Source of the DNA: Hedera helix
Taxonomy: Eukaryota > Streptophyta > Magnoliopsida > Apiales > Araliaceae
Direction of reading: 5' to 3'
DNA: 64,000 bases
NCBI GenBank assembly: GCA_947179155.2
Contig: OX359286.1
Span: forward strand, 37,353,408-37,417,407
The position numbers and the translations under genes are program-made. The notes below the pieces were generated by a model. It saw only the letters and a program-made list of their open reading frames with translations. It was not told the DNA's origin and searched no databases. Below, piece after piece: positions 20,797 to 31,813 of this stretch (its first letter is position 1; each line of letters begins with the position of its first letter).

Positions 20797-22678
20797 ATGG
20801 GACATCACTCATGCTGCAAACAACAAAAGGTAAAGAGGGGGCTGTGGTCACCTGAAGAAGATGAAAAGCTCATCAGATATATAACCACTCATGGCTATGG
20901 CTGCTGGAGTGAAGTCCCTAACAAAGCTGGCCAGTCTCCTTACTACTTTTTCTTCAATAATATATTCCATCTTAATTAATTATTTCTAGTCATGTTAATT
21001 TATTAGTTATTATAATTCAAGCACATTCATTTTATGGGCAGGCTTTCTATATTACTCTCTATATATCTTAGGCAACTATTATTCTGATAAAATGTTGTAT
21101 TAGTCAATTTCAGGGCTTCAAAGATGTGGTAAGAGCTGTCGCTTAAGATGGATTAACTACTTGAGACCTGATATTAGAAGGGGAAGATTTTCACCTGAGG
21201 AGGAGAAGTTGATTATCAGCCTTCACGCCGCAGTTGGAAACAGGTTAATCATACACCACATTAATTAATAATTATCTCTTGCATTTTTTAAATTCCGTCT
21301 ACTTCTTTTATCCTCATGCATGGTACTTGGTATAAAATTTGTACCTTAATTGAATATAATTAAGTTGATCATACTTGGCCTCTTTCGATAGCAGTTAATT
21401 AGTGTTTTGAAGGATCAACAAATTGTTTTGAAGCAACTTCAAGAACTTGTGTAGTATACATCAACCATGTTTTGAATATGTTTTTGATACGTACAGTTTG
21501 TGTACTATTTGTATTATACATTAATACACGTGCAGTAGCCATAAGTAATTCGCATTCAAAAAAGTTTTGTATGGTAGGTACCATCTACCTATAAACAAGT
21601 TGTTAATTAGAAGGGCTATTTTGAGAGGTTGCAATAGATGTTTTCAGTACTCTAGAACAAGCGTATGTCTGTCTAGGAACTATACATATTTTCGCACGTT
21701 TACCTTTCTTTCTATATATGTTGATTAAGTTCAGCGTATATAGTATTATGCTCAGTTAATTATGTGCATCACAAGTCATGTCTCTATTAACATTGCTTAA
21801 TTAGCAGCTCGCTAGCTTTCATAAAACTCATTGCTAATAATAAAAGTGTATATATTAATTTGTTGTGCAGATGGGCTCATATAGCAAGTCACTTGCCAGG
21901 AAGAACAGACAATGAAATAAAGAACTATTGGAATTCATGGATCAAGAAGAAGATTCAAAAGTCTAATCCATCAGCTTCTGCTACAACAAAATTAACAAAC
22001 ATTATTACTTCTCCTCCTCCTTCCCCTCCTCCTCCTCCTAATTTTATTACAATTACTACTAATACTAATAATCATTTAGCACATTCGCAATTTGGTTATG
22101 CTGCAAACCAAATATATCATTTCTCGAATCAAGACTTGGGAGCTACACCCCAAGTACTATTTCAAGATAGTAGTGCTTCCCTATTCTCCTCTTCAAGCCC
22201 CTTATTCATGTTTGGCTCTACCGGTTCATTTGATGCTAATATTAATATTGGCAGCCTACAAACGGAGAATTTTCATAATGCAGCAGCACCCGAATTGCAT
22301 TCTCAAGCTTCTTGGCATGTGATGAATATTAGTAATCAGCAGCAAGTAGTACCATCTAATTTCAGTAGTACTACAGCTGTTAGTTGCATGGATTCGAGTT
22401 ATTTGCCGGCATTGATAGATCAGAACATGGAGGTACAATCTTATTGTAACAATATGATGAAAAATGGGGAAGGAGAGATGGGATTGGAGTGCTTACAAAG
22501 GCAGGAGGAATTGAATGAATGGATTACAAGAACTCGACATGAGTTGTGTTCATGTCCAAGCAGCTATGACCTATTTTGGGAAGAATCACAAGTACTTGGT
22601 GGGGAAGATATAAATATGCCAATTAATTCTTCTTCAGACATGGAAGCTCTGCTGTCTTCTTTTTCTTCATCTTTATAA
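20797..22678 (+). CDS. MYB103: R2R3-MYB transcription factor, MYB103-like (secondary wall type)
   Basis: Exons 20797-20929, 21114-21243 and 21871-22678 join to 1071 nt, 356 aa. R2 (about 13-63) has Trp17, Trp37, Trp57; R3 (about 66-116) has Phe70, Trp89, Trp108. This is the plant R2R3 DNA-binding pattern for a nuclear transcription factor. The start MGHHSCC, the R3 block RWAHIASHLPGRTDNEIKNY, and the C-terminal PALI, ECLQRQEEL, FWEE and final LLSSFSSSL blocks fit the MYB103 clade, known in Arabidopsis for secondary wall and lignin control. The two intron positions are the classical ones for this family. Intron 2 is a standard GT-AG. Intron 1 only keeps frame if it uses a GC donor (G at 20929, then GCCAGT). 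The C-terminal half has a proline run and is Ser/Asn-rich. Assignment to MYB103 rather than a close paralogue is inference. Confidence 0.88.
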
Positions 22679-23267
22679 TTAATTATTAACTTGTCATGGA
22701 TTTTAATTTATTTCTCCCCATCTTTAATTCTCTTGGTGGGGATGGGAGAGTACTTGCTAAAACTGTTTTTTTTTTCTTATACTAATTATTAATTACATTG
22801 ATTGATGAGATTGTAATTTGGAAGGAATATATTAAGTGAAATATAAGCGTTGTTTATATATGCATGCAAGGTTTCTTCTTGGCTTTTTATGCAAGGAAGA
22901 ATGACAAATGTGAATATGTATAATAGAAAGCAACATACAGCAACCACCAATTACAGCTGATGATATTGACGGAGACGCCCACAATTTATTTGTTCTTTCA
23001 TTGTGCTCGTTTAGCTAAAATTAAGTCGTTATAAAAATGGCATACACATATATCTATCTATATTATAAACCATGATTCGGTGATTTTGTGCTACGTTTTT
23101 TTTCTCATTTTTTACTCCGATAATTTTAGATATATTATTATTTTATTTTTTTAAATTTATTTATTTATTTATTCAAATTTTATAAAATTTAAATTTTATT
23201 TCACATAATTTACACACACAAAACAACATATACAATCTGAGGCTAATATATAGAGAGAGTGAGTTGC
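22679..23267. other. MYB 3' flank and spacer
   Basis: Starts with the likely 3' untranslated region (to about 22870, T-rich with ATTAATT runs). The rest is AT-rich with no gene. Bases 23268-23275 (ATTGTGTC) are the left target duplication of the next element. Confidence 0.6.
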
Positions 23268-23275
23268 ATTGTGTC

Positions 23276-25228
23276 TAGAGCTGCAAACGAACCGAACTGT
23301 TCGCGAACCGGTTCGGTTCGGTTCGAGTTCAGTTCGGTTCGAGTTCGACTAGTTGATTTTTTCGAGCCGAATTCACACATGGTATCGAGTTCGATTGCTC
23401 GATCGAACATGTTCGCGAACCATGTGGTTCGGTTCGACTATGTTCATGAACGGTTTGGTTCGAGTTCGGTTCGACTATGTTAGTGTTCGACACGGCTTGG
23501 TTCGGTTCGGTTCGTTAGCTGCTCCAGTTTGAATTGTATTTCTTACATGTTTAATATTTTTAAATTCTAAATACAAATAATTAGTTATTTCATATTAAAT
23601 TTTAAAGTTTGTTTTATCAATAATTGTTAATTTTTTAGTAATTTTCTTTTTTTATTACTTAAACATCTTTTTATTTTTTTAATAATTGATTAAAAGTACA
23701 CATTTTTATTAAATAATTAATAAATAATAATGTGTACTTCTTCACCTGTAATTTAATTAAAATAATTGTAATATTTTCATAAATTTTTTAACAATGATTG
23801 TTAGATTATTACAATTTATATCACTGATAATTTAATAAATTATAACTCATGTCATAAATAACATAAATAATGTCATTAATCTTCATGCAATGACAATTTG
23901 ACATTAATTAAAGAATGATACAATACAATTGCTTACATTTACTTGAGTTATTGAAATTGCCAAATTAAGATAGAGAATAGAGAAATCAAGTTATCAATGT
24001 ATCGAGACTTCACTAATAGAGTAATAATCATTGTTTACATCAACCTATTGTTCATCAACCATATAATTAAAAGTGTAAACTTGATTTTAAATTTTTTAGT
24101 GTTACAGACTTATAGTGTATATGTGAGACGGTGAGAAAAAATAATTAACTAACTTTATTTTATGCAATTAAGTAATCATATTTAGTATAAAAAATAGTGT
24201 TTAAAAAGTTTAATAATCCAATAAAACAATGTCACGGTACCGTTTGCATGAAATTAAAATGAGTTAATAATTTAAATTAAAATAAGCAAAAAGGTGAAAA
24301 AAAAACACAAAAAGTCTCTAAATTACTTTGAGCCTTTTATATTAGAATTGTAGCTAATTTACAAAATTGTAAAATTAAATATATTACTTTAGTTTTTTAG
24401 AAAAAAATTATTTAGTTTTAAACAATATAATTATGAAAATTATAAACTTTTTATAAAATAATTCTCAAGATTTATGTTATTCAAAAGTTAATTACCACAT
24501 TCCTTTTGAATTAAAAATTCATACTTGAGCAGTTGATCTTATTACTTATATTTCAAAACGGAAGAAGTATCTAGTAGTAATACATTTCAAGGTTAACAAC
24601 TTAACAATATTAGTTTATTAGATATTGAATTAATCTAAATCAACTAAATTCACATTATTTTAAATTTTAGAATACAAAAATATGAAAATAATTAATTAAT
24701 TGAGGAAATAGTAATATCGCCCTTTTTTGAGTTAATTGAAAGTAGTAATATTTATTTATTCTAGACTAATTAAGTAATTAATAATAATATTGACCACAAC
24801 TACTAATTTAATATATATGAGTATATTATAATATGATATTATGATATTATGATATATTATATTTTATTTGGCTATTCCTAATTCCTATATAAACTCGAGT
24901 ATCTGAGTTCTCTTAACCTTGTAATTAATTTTTTTTTTTATTTTAAAAAATAAAAATATTTAGCCTAATTTTGTGAACTCGAGCATAATAGACGAATTCG
25001 AGCATTATAGGCGAACTGGAGCATGCTCACGAACTCGAGCATTACAGTCGAACTCGAGCATATAGTCGAACCCAATCTGCTTGCGAACTCAAATATGTTC
25101 GCGAACACTAACGAACCGAACTCGTACAAGTGCGTTGGTTCGATAATGCTACTCGAACATGTTCGAGTTCGACTAATGAGGTTCGAGTTCGACAATGTTC
25201 GGTTCGGTTCGGATCGTTTGCAATCCTA
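23276..25228. mobile_element. Non-autonomous hAT-type element A (1953 bp)
   Basis: Flanked by a perfect 8-bp duplication ATTGTGTC (23268-23275 and 25229-25236), the length made by hAT transposases. Ends TAGAGCTGCAAACGA on the left and, read inward, TAGGATTGCAAACGA on the right. Subterminal zones are packed with TTCGGTTCG/GAACCGAAC on the left and about 19-bp tandem units built on GAACTCGAGCAT on the right (24976-25110). The interior is AT-rich with no transposase. ORFs at 23259-23483 and 24965-25229 are artefacts of these repeats. Confidence 0.85.
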
Positions 25229-25236
25229 ATTGTGTC

Positions 25237-25955
25237 GATTCCAGTGTCACAATTAAGGGAGTCACTTTAGTGTCTGTGAATGTTAGGTGGAGAGTAACAG
25301 GGGGCACTTATTTGTGACCAAAAATTAAATAAATACCCACCCATTCTAAAGTTGATTTAACATATATTTGAATTTAAAATTGTTATAAATTAATTTAATT
25401 TTAAAAAATATAATTATAATAGTTATATATTATCTAAATTAGTATTATTAATTATAAAATTTTAAAAATTAAATGAATTAAATTTAAACTTTATTTGAGA
25501 AAAATTTTGTGAAATATAACTTGTACTAAAAAAATAACACCTCCCTTTTCTAAAACCATGGGCCATCTTCAGAAATCTTCCCAAGATCAAAAGCCCTCTA
25601 GCTCAAATAGTTGAAGGCCCAAAATTAAGACTAGTTTAATTTGAATTTTAAAATTAATTAAATTATTTTAAAATTAAATTTATTTTAAATTTTTTAAAAA
25701 TTTAGATAAGAAGATTATAATAATAAAAAATTATATTTTAATTTATTATAATATTTAATTTTAAAAAATAATTAAATTTATTAAATTAATCAATTTAATC
25801 AGAAAAGTCAAGTCGTTCCTTCCTTCCGGGACATAGGGAGAATTATATAAACCCCCTATCCGTAAGATTTAGGGATTCTACAACAACCGATCTAAGCCAG
25901 AGTGTCTCATTGTTGCTTTATCATTTTCGTTTCCTCTCTCGCCGGAAATCCAATC
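25237..25955 (+). promoter_or_regulatory. Promoter and 5' leader of the eS10 gene
   Basis: Two TCP-type site II cores lie upstream: TGGGCC at 25559-25564 and GGCCCA at 25616-25621, typical of plant ribosomal protein promoters. A TATA-like TTATATAAACC lies at 25843-25853, about 105 bp before the ATG, with a pyrimidine-rich leader between. From 25360 to 25800 the sequence is otherwise very AT-rich. Confidence 0.6.
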
Positions 25956-28246
25956 ATGGTCTATATCTCCATCTCTATTTTAATGTCTACAATAAATCTG
26001 AATTTTGCTAATTTAAACATTTGCTCTGCCGCAGATTATTCCAGAGAAGAACCGGAGGGAGATATCGAAATACATATTCCAGGAGGGAGTATGCTACGCA
26101 AAGAAAGATTACAACTTGGCGCAGCATCCAGATATAAATGTGCCGAATCTGCAGGTGATAAAGCTGATGCAGAGCTTCAAGTCCAAGGAGTATGTGCGCG
26201 AAACTTTTGCTTGGATGCATTACTATTGGTACCTCACCAATGACGGTATCGAATTCCTTCGCACTTACCTTAATTTGCCTTCCGATATTGTCCCTGCTAC
26301 TTTGAAGAAATCTGCCAAGCCTCTCGGTCGCCCCATGGGCGGCCCACCCGGCGATCGCCCCCGGTAATTCTCTCTTTGTCTATATATGTGTGTGTGCATG
26401 TGCGCGCGCGCGCGCTGTGTGTGTGCTTACTTTTACCATTTGTTTAGAATCCCTTTGTTCCAATGTTAGTGATATATCCAAATGTTTTTCAAAAACGTTT
26501 TGGGGAAAATGCCATTTTTTGAAAGCTATGCGTCCTATATTTTCCCTTTGAAAGTTTGCTAATTGATTGTTTACTTGCATAAGTTGTTGCTGTGGTGTTC
26601 AAAATTATGTTTTTACCAAAATGTAAGAGTCAAAATCTTGAACTGTTCAATTTGAAAAATTGATTCTCTTTTTAGATAATACACGGCTGTGGTGGTAAAT
26701 ACTGGAGTAGTTTATATGGAGGATGATTTTGATATAAAGTTTTGACTTAAAATTATTTACTCTAATTTGAGTAAGGCTGCAAACAAGCCGAATCGATCCG
26801 AATTTTAAATTGTTCGGATTCGACTCGTAAGGTTAAATTCATACTCGAATTCGATTCGGATTCGAACTATATTTGAAAAACTTTGCTCAGATTCGGCTTG
26901 ACTCGAATTTTCGTTACTCGAATTCGATTCGACTCGAATCGAATTATATTCAAACTACTTGCGAACTTCAAATTCAAACTCGAATTAGAGTCTTCACATA
27001 ATAAATAGTTTTATAATACATATAATTATTAATTGAACTTATTATTTTACTTAGAAATGAAAAAATATAATTATAATTACACTTTAAATATATAAAATTA
27101 TAAATAAAATTAAATAATAATAACTTATTATTCAAATTTTGTTTAATTGTATATATATTATAGGAGAATGTATCGAGTATCTATTCGAATATGTATCAAT
27201 CGATTATGTATCGGATTATGATTAAAAATTCGAGTAGTTTAAATCCTAAACGAGTCGAGTATAACCTTATTCAGACTCTACTCTTATTTTTATTCGAACT
27301 ATTTTTTTCTCAGATTTGGATCATATTATTAACGAATTCGAGTTTCACTCACATTTTTTCGAGTCGAACCCGAATCGAGCCTAAACTGTTTAGTTCGATT
27401 TGCAGCCTTAAATTTGAGGCAAATGAATTATATGCTCTCATTTTTTGGTTGGTAATTCTATGCTCTTTTGTGCAATGTGAATTGTGTTTTATGTTAATGA
27501 TTGTGAACAGTGGTCCACTGAGGTTTGATGGGGAAAGACCGCGGTTTGGTGATCGGGATGGGTATCGTGGAGGACCCCGAGGAGGACCATCCGGTGAGTT
27601 TGGCGGAGACAAGGGTGGAGCTCCTGTTGATTACCAACCTTCTTTTAGGGTAATCTCTCACATGTTCTTCCTATGATGCTTTTTGAATGAATCACAAGTT
27701 GTGCGATGTTGGAATCTTTAATTTTAGTGTGATGTTGCCAATAATGTAGCTCAGGTGAGAATAATAGTCTTATGTGGCAATTAGTGTAGCTCAGGTGAGA
27801 ATGGTAGTTTGAAATTATGAAACATGAGTATAGAGCACTATGGATCCAATAATATCTTTTAATTCACTGCTGGCTTTTGATCTCATTTGGGACTATAAAT
27901 TTCTACTTTCTTAATTGAGTGATTGAACATGCTAGACTAATGAAAGTCTTAGTGACACGTTAGTATTTTTAGATTCTCCAGGGTATTGATACTTCTGGCA
28001 GCAAGAAAACATTTACAAGTTTCTCTAAATTTCCCATGGTTCTATTCTCAAGTTTTTGCTGGATATAATGCTTTTCATATTAACGATAATATGCTTTCTA
28101 ACTATAAATGCAAGGATATCAACTATTAATGCACTTGCTTTTATATATCTTGTATGCATATCATACAGGGTCCTAGTGGAAGGGGTGGTTTTGGTCGTGG
28201 ATCTGGTGGATATGGTGCGGGGGCTACTAGCTCTGATCTTCCTTGA
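25956..28246 (+). CDS. RPS10: 40S ribosomal protein S10 (eS10)
   Basis: Exons 25956-25958, 26035-26363, 27511-27649 and 28169-28246 join to 549 nt, 182 aa, the usual size for plant eS10. The protein starts M then IIPEKNRREISKYLFQEG; the S10/plectin domain (about 3-95) includes LAQHPDINVPNLQVIKLMQS and YVRETFAWMHYYWYLT. The tail is rich in Gly, Arg and Pro and ends SSDLP. eS10 is a small-subunit protein at the mRNA entry and head region. Exon 1 contributes only the ATG, which directly abuts the GT donor. All three introns are GT-AG and all phases agree. Intron 2 (26364-27510) holds a (TG)n/(GC)n microsatellite and a hAT element; the other introns are clean. Confidence 0.96.
26381..26426 (+). 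repeat. Alternating purine-pyrimidine microsatellite in eS10 intron 2
   Basis: TATATATGTGTGTGTGCATG, then GCGCGCGCGCGCGC, then TGTGTGTGTGC: about 46 bp of nearly unbroken alternation only 17 bp after the splice donor. Such tracts can adopt Z-DNA. It is the most CpG-dense spot in the region. Confidence 0.85.
26772..27410. mobile_element. Non-autonomous hAT-type element B (639 bp) inside eS10 intron 2
   Basis: Perfect 8-bp duplication AATTTGAG (26764-26771 and 27411-27418). Perfect 12-bp terminal inverted repeats TAAGGCTGCAAA / TTTGCAGCCTTA. Subterminal zones carry many CGAATTCGA / TCGGATTCG motifs; the centre is AT-rich. No transposase. It lies about 100 bp upstream of the exon 3 acceptor, so splicing must tolerate it. 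Confidence 0.9.
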
Positions 28247-29321
28247 GATGCTTCTTTGTAAACTCCAAATTTGATGGTTAAAAGTTCTAGGCTCAAGCAG
28301 AAATATTGTATTGCAATTGCAGTTTCAACTAGTGTTGTGTCTTTTGGTTTTCTGGCTGTAGAGATATATTTGTTATTGCATTTGAAATAGTTAACGACAG
28401 AATCCTCAGTTTTTGGTTTTTCTTTCATATGTATGGTTTAATCAGTTATCATATGAATACTTAAGGTTCTTGCACTTTCTTCAGGATTTCAGCAATCAGG
28501 CTTGTTTGTTTTATCACATCATTGAATTATCTTGAAGTTGAATGCAAGCTTTTGGATTTTGTGCTTTCTGGTTTTGTAGAGGCAGGGATTAATGGCTATT
28601 TCTTATGCTTATTATCAATGTAACTAACCATTCACAGCGACCATTGGTTCAGCAAATGTGATGGTAAAACAAAATTTTACATTGTAAAGAACCTTTGTTG
28701 TTCATCTTGCTAGGACATTACTAGTCTAACAGTATGTTGCCCATCAGCTGCAAACACTGAACCCTAAAATTCAGACTTTAGGTAACAACTGCTACAGAGG
28801 CTAGCATTAAGGTGAATTTCTGTGAAGGTGGATTCCAAGTACTAATCCATCTAGCAGCAGAATAACTTATCTTAGGAAACAGCTATGGCTTCCACACCAT
28901 GTCAACAATAATTACAACTTGATAGTTATTGTTGTTTGTGTTACATTACTGCATCTGCTACTTTGACAGGGTTTAGTTTTAGTCCTAAACTACATTTGCA
29001 TCTTGAACAACAATAATACTATATGTGCTAGTTACAAGAAGCAGAGCTCTCCTAAAGATGTATCAGCGAATTATGTCTACCCCTGCCAACTCAAACGAGG
29101 ATCTGAACTACTCTGAAATCAGAAACGCAGCTCCCTCCTTAAATATTTACTCCATTATCTCCATTTGTACTGAAGGAGTAGATGTTACTTGGGCTTTTGG
29201 CTATGTCGAGATGACTCCACAAGAGGGAATACTTGAGCTTTGGGAGTTCCAATGTGAATAATCTTCTAAATTGTCAGCGTGGCTGATATTTATTCCAGTT
29301 TCTAGACTACTGGCAAGTTTT
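28247..29321. other. 3' flank between eS10 and the PPR gene
   Basis: The two genes converge here. The first 200 bp are the eS10 3' untranslated region. No convincing gene follows; a 78-codon plus-strand ORF at 29025-29261 shows nothing recognisable and is probably chance. No mobile element seen. Confidence 0.6.
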
Positions 29322-31463
29322 TCAATAGACTCCAAGCTCTAGCCTGGCATCATTTCTCATATGCTCATGTAGCCCATTCAAAACCTTGTAGATCACTGTA
29401 GTCTGGGGATGCCTAATGTCACCTACCATAAAACTGAACACCTCTCCTTTTACCTCCACACTACTCCATCCTCCTTCCTTTCGCAACACTGCCAATCTCC
29501 TCATTTCTCCTCTGAGATTTGCTACATCCTCCCATCTACCAGCATTCGCGTAAATGTTTGATAATGCAACTCTCCAAACCTTGCTCTTTGGCTCCAAGAC
29601 AGAAAGAGCCTTTCCCGCTCTTTCAGCTATCGCAACATTACCTACGAGTGAACAAGCACCCAACAGAGCCCCCCACACATCCGGGCCTGCCTTCAGTGGC
29701 ATCTTCTCTATGAAATCTTGCGCCTCCTCAAGTTTCCCTGATCTCCCTAAGAGATCCACCATGCAAGCAAAATGTTCCATGCTTGGTTGAACATCATAGT
29801 TATCCATGTGGTTGAAAATATCAAAACCAACCTTAACTAATCCTGCATGGGCACAGGCAGATAGAATGTTAACAAATGTAATTTCACTTGGCTGATAAAC
29901 CCTTGATTCTTTCAGTTTAGAGTAAATCGTTAAAGCAGAAGTTCCATTCCCATTCATTCCATATGCTGCAATCATTGAATTCCAGGATCCCAGATCTTTT
30001 TGAGTCATCTCATCAAAGATCTTTCTAGAAAAATCCAACCTGCCCGACTTTGCATAGAAGTCGATCAAAGAATTCTGGACAAAAATATCACAAACTAGGC
30101 CTGTTCGAGTCAAGTAACCATGAATAATTTGACCAAGGTGCAAAGATGCCAAGTTTGAACAGGCATGGATTGACATAAGCATCGTAACAAAATCTGGAAA
30201 AATCTCATTTTGTGAACCATTGATGTGAAACTCACTGAGAAGATCTAAAGCTTCACTAAATTGTTCGTTCTTGACTAGGCACGTAAGCATGCTATTCCAT
30301 GAAATCACATCTTTACTCCTCATTCTCATGAAAAGTTGGAGTGCAGAATCTACTCTTTCCTTTTCTCCATACATGTCAATTAGACAATTTTCGAGAACTG
30401 TACAAGGGAAAAATCCGTGCTTTATTAAATATCCATGAATCTGCTCCCCGAGATTCAAGGATCCAGAGTTTCCACACTCATGCAGAAGGCTAGCCATGGT
30501 CTCTGGCCTAAGATATAAACCTTCACCACAAAAACATAAGTTGCAAAAGATCTTTACACCTTCACTAACGTACCCATTGGTGGAGTACATTTCAACAAGT
30601 GAATTCATGACAAGAGAGTTTCTACACCATTCTGCTTTCATGATTAATCCAAGAATCCATCTAAAATATTTACAATTACGCATTCTGGAACATGCTTGTA
30701 AGATGCTTAAAATTGTAACTTCATTTGGCATAATACCATCTTCCTGCATCCTGGAGAATAATAGAAGTGCCCGCTCTTCCATTCCATTGCAAACACAACC
30801 AGAAATAACTGAAGTCCATGAAACCACATCTCTTCTACCAAACAATGTCCCTAAAAGCTTTTCCGCAATCTCCAATTTCCCAGATTTCGCATAAGCATCT
30901 ATCACAGAATTAAGCAAGAAATCGTCTGAGGTGAACCCATTTTTAATTACATAAGAGTGAATCTCTTGAACCAATCTATGATCACGCTTCACTGCACAAG
31001 CCTGTAGCATCACTGAAAGAGTATATTCATTAGGCTGCAAGGTCTCCAACATCTTCCGAAACAAGGATATTGCATTATCAGCCAATTCGTTCTGGCAATA
31101 ACCTGAAATCATCGATGTCCAGGATACAACAGTTCTGTTAGGCATTTCCTCGAACAGTCTCACTACATCTGCAAACTGCCCACATTTAAGATACATGTTT
31201 AAGAGAGAATTCCCGATAAAAACATTCGAATCAAGCCCTGCTTTCAGTATCTTAGCATGAATGCAAAATCCCAGTTTTGGGTTGCGTTTGTCTATGCTCA
31301 TACGCAGAGAAGTTGCTATATTGGAGAATACATCTTCACAAGCCAAAGAAGTGCACGGTTTGACAGTGGTATTCCTTTTCTCGCCCTTTGAAGTTTGGGT
31401 TTTTGGAATTCCAATATCTATAGAGGATGGAGAACCGAGAGTATGCAGCTGAGAAGACTGCAT
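29322..31463 (-). CDS. Pentatricopeptide repeat protein, PLS class with E-type tail
   Basis: A single uninterrupted 713-codon frame, as is normal for plant PPR genes. From about residue 65 to 590 it is a chain of 31-36 residue repeats in P-L-S order (for example IHAKILKAGLDSNVFIGNSL, SWTSMISGYCQNELADNAIS, then NEYTLSVMLQACAVKRDHR). The C-terminus has the E and E+ type region (GPDVWGALLGACSLVGN; KEGGWSSVEVKGEVFSFMVG; HPQTTVIYKVLNGL) but no DYW domain. PLS-E proteins are organellar RNA-binding factors, usually for C-to-U editing; those lacking DYW are thought to recruit a DYW protein in trans. The Ser/Thr/Lys-containing first 40 residues could be a mitochondrial or plastid transit peptide. The target RNA cannot be told here. 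Confidence 0.92.
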   Translation of the reverse strand: MQSSQLHTLGSPSSIDIGIPKTQTSKGEKRNTTVKPCTSLACEDVFSNIATSLRMSIDKRNPKLGFCIHAKILKAGLDSNVFIGNSLLNMYLKCGQFADVVRLFEEMPNRTVVSWTSMISGYCQNELADNAISLFRKMLETLQPNEYTLSVMLQACAVKRDHRLVQEIHSYVIKNGFTSDDFLLNSVIDAYAKSGKLEIAEKLLGTLFGRRDVVSWTSVISGCVCNGMEERALLLFSRMQEDGIMPNEVTILSILQACSRMRNCKYFRWILGLIMKAEWCRNSLVMNSLVEMYSTNGYVSEGVKIFCNLCFCGEGLYLRPETMASLLHECGNSGSLNLGEQIHGYLIKHGFFPCTVLENCLIDMYGEKERVDSALQLFMRMRSKDVISWNSMLTCLVKNEQFSEALDLLSEFHINGSQNEIFPDFVTMLMSIHACSNLASLHLGQIIHGYLTRTGLVCDIFVQNSLIDFYAKSGRLDFSRKIFDEMTQKDLGSWNSMIAAYGMNGNGTSALTIYSKLKESRVYQPSEITFVNILSACAHAGLVKVGFDIFNHMDNYDVQPSMEHFACMVDLLGRSGKLEEAQDFIEKMPLKAGPDVWGALLGACSLVGNVAIAERAGKALSVLEPKSKVWRVALSNIYANAGRWEDVANLRGEMRRLAVLRKEGGWSSVEVKGEVFSFMVGDIRHPQTTVIYKVLNGLHEHMRNDARLELGVY

Positions 31464-31760
31464 TCTGTGTGATCACTGATCAGAGTCTCTACACAGATTT
31501 TATCAGATGATAAAAAATAAATCGAGTCTTTTTAGTTTTTAAACAAATCTATAATATAAAACAGAACGGTTCAAATCTCAAAACTTCAACATCCAACGGC
31601 TTCAAACTCAATTTAGGTTTCAACATCAAACGGCCTCAAATCAATTTAGGCTTAACAATCAACGGTCACTAATCTATCTCTCATTTTTTTTCTCCAATTC
31701 AACATTTTTTTTTTAAAAATCTATCCACTCAGATTTCCTGCTCAAATCAAATTCACTACT

Positions 31761-31813
<53 letters not shown>

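Noticed and set aside
22092..22438. ORFs in other frames over MYB exon 3
   Set aside because: The MYB reading frame explains the sequence, including a C-terminus fitting the family.
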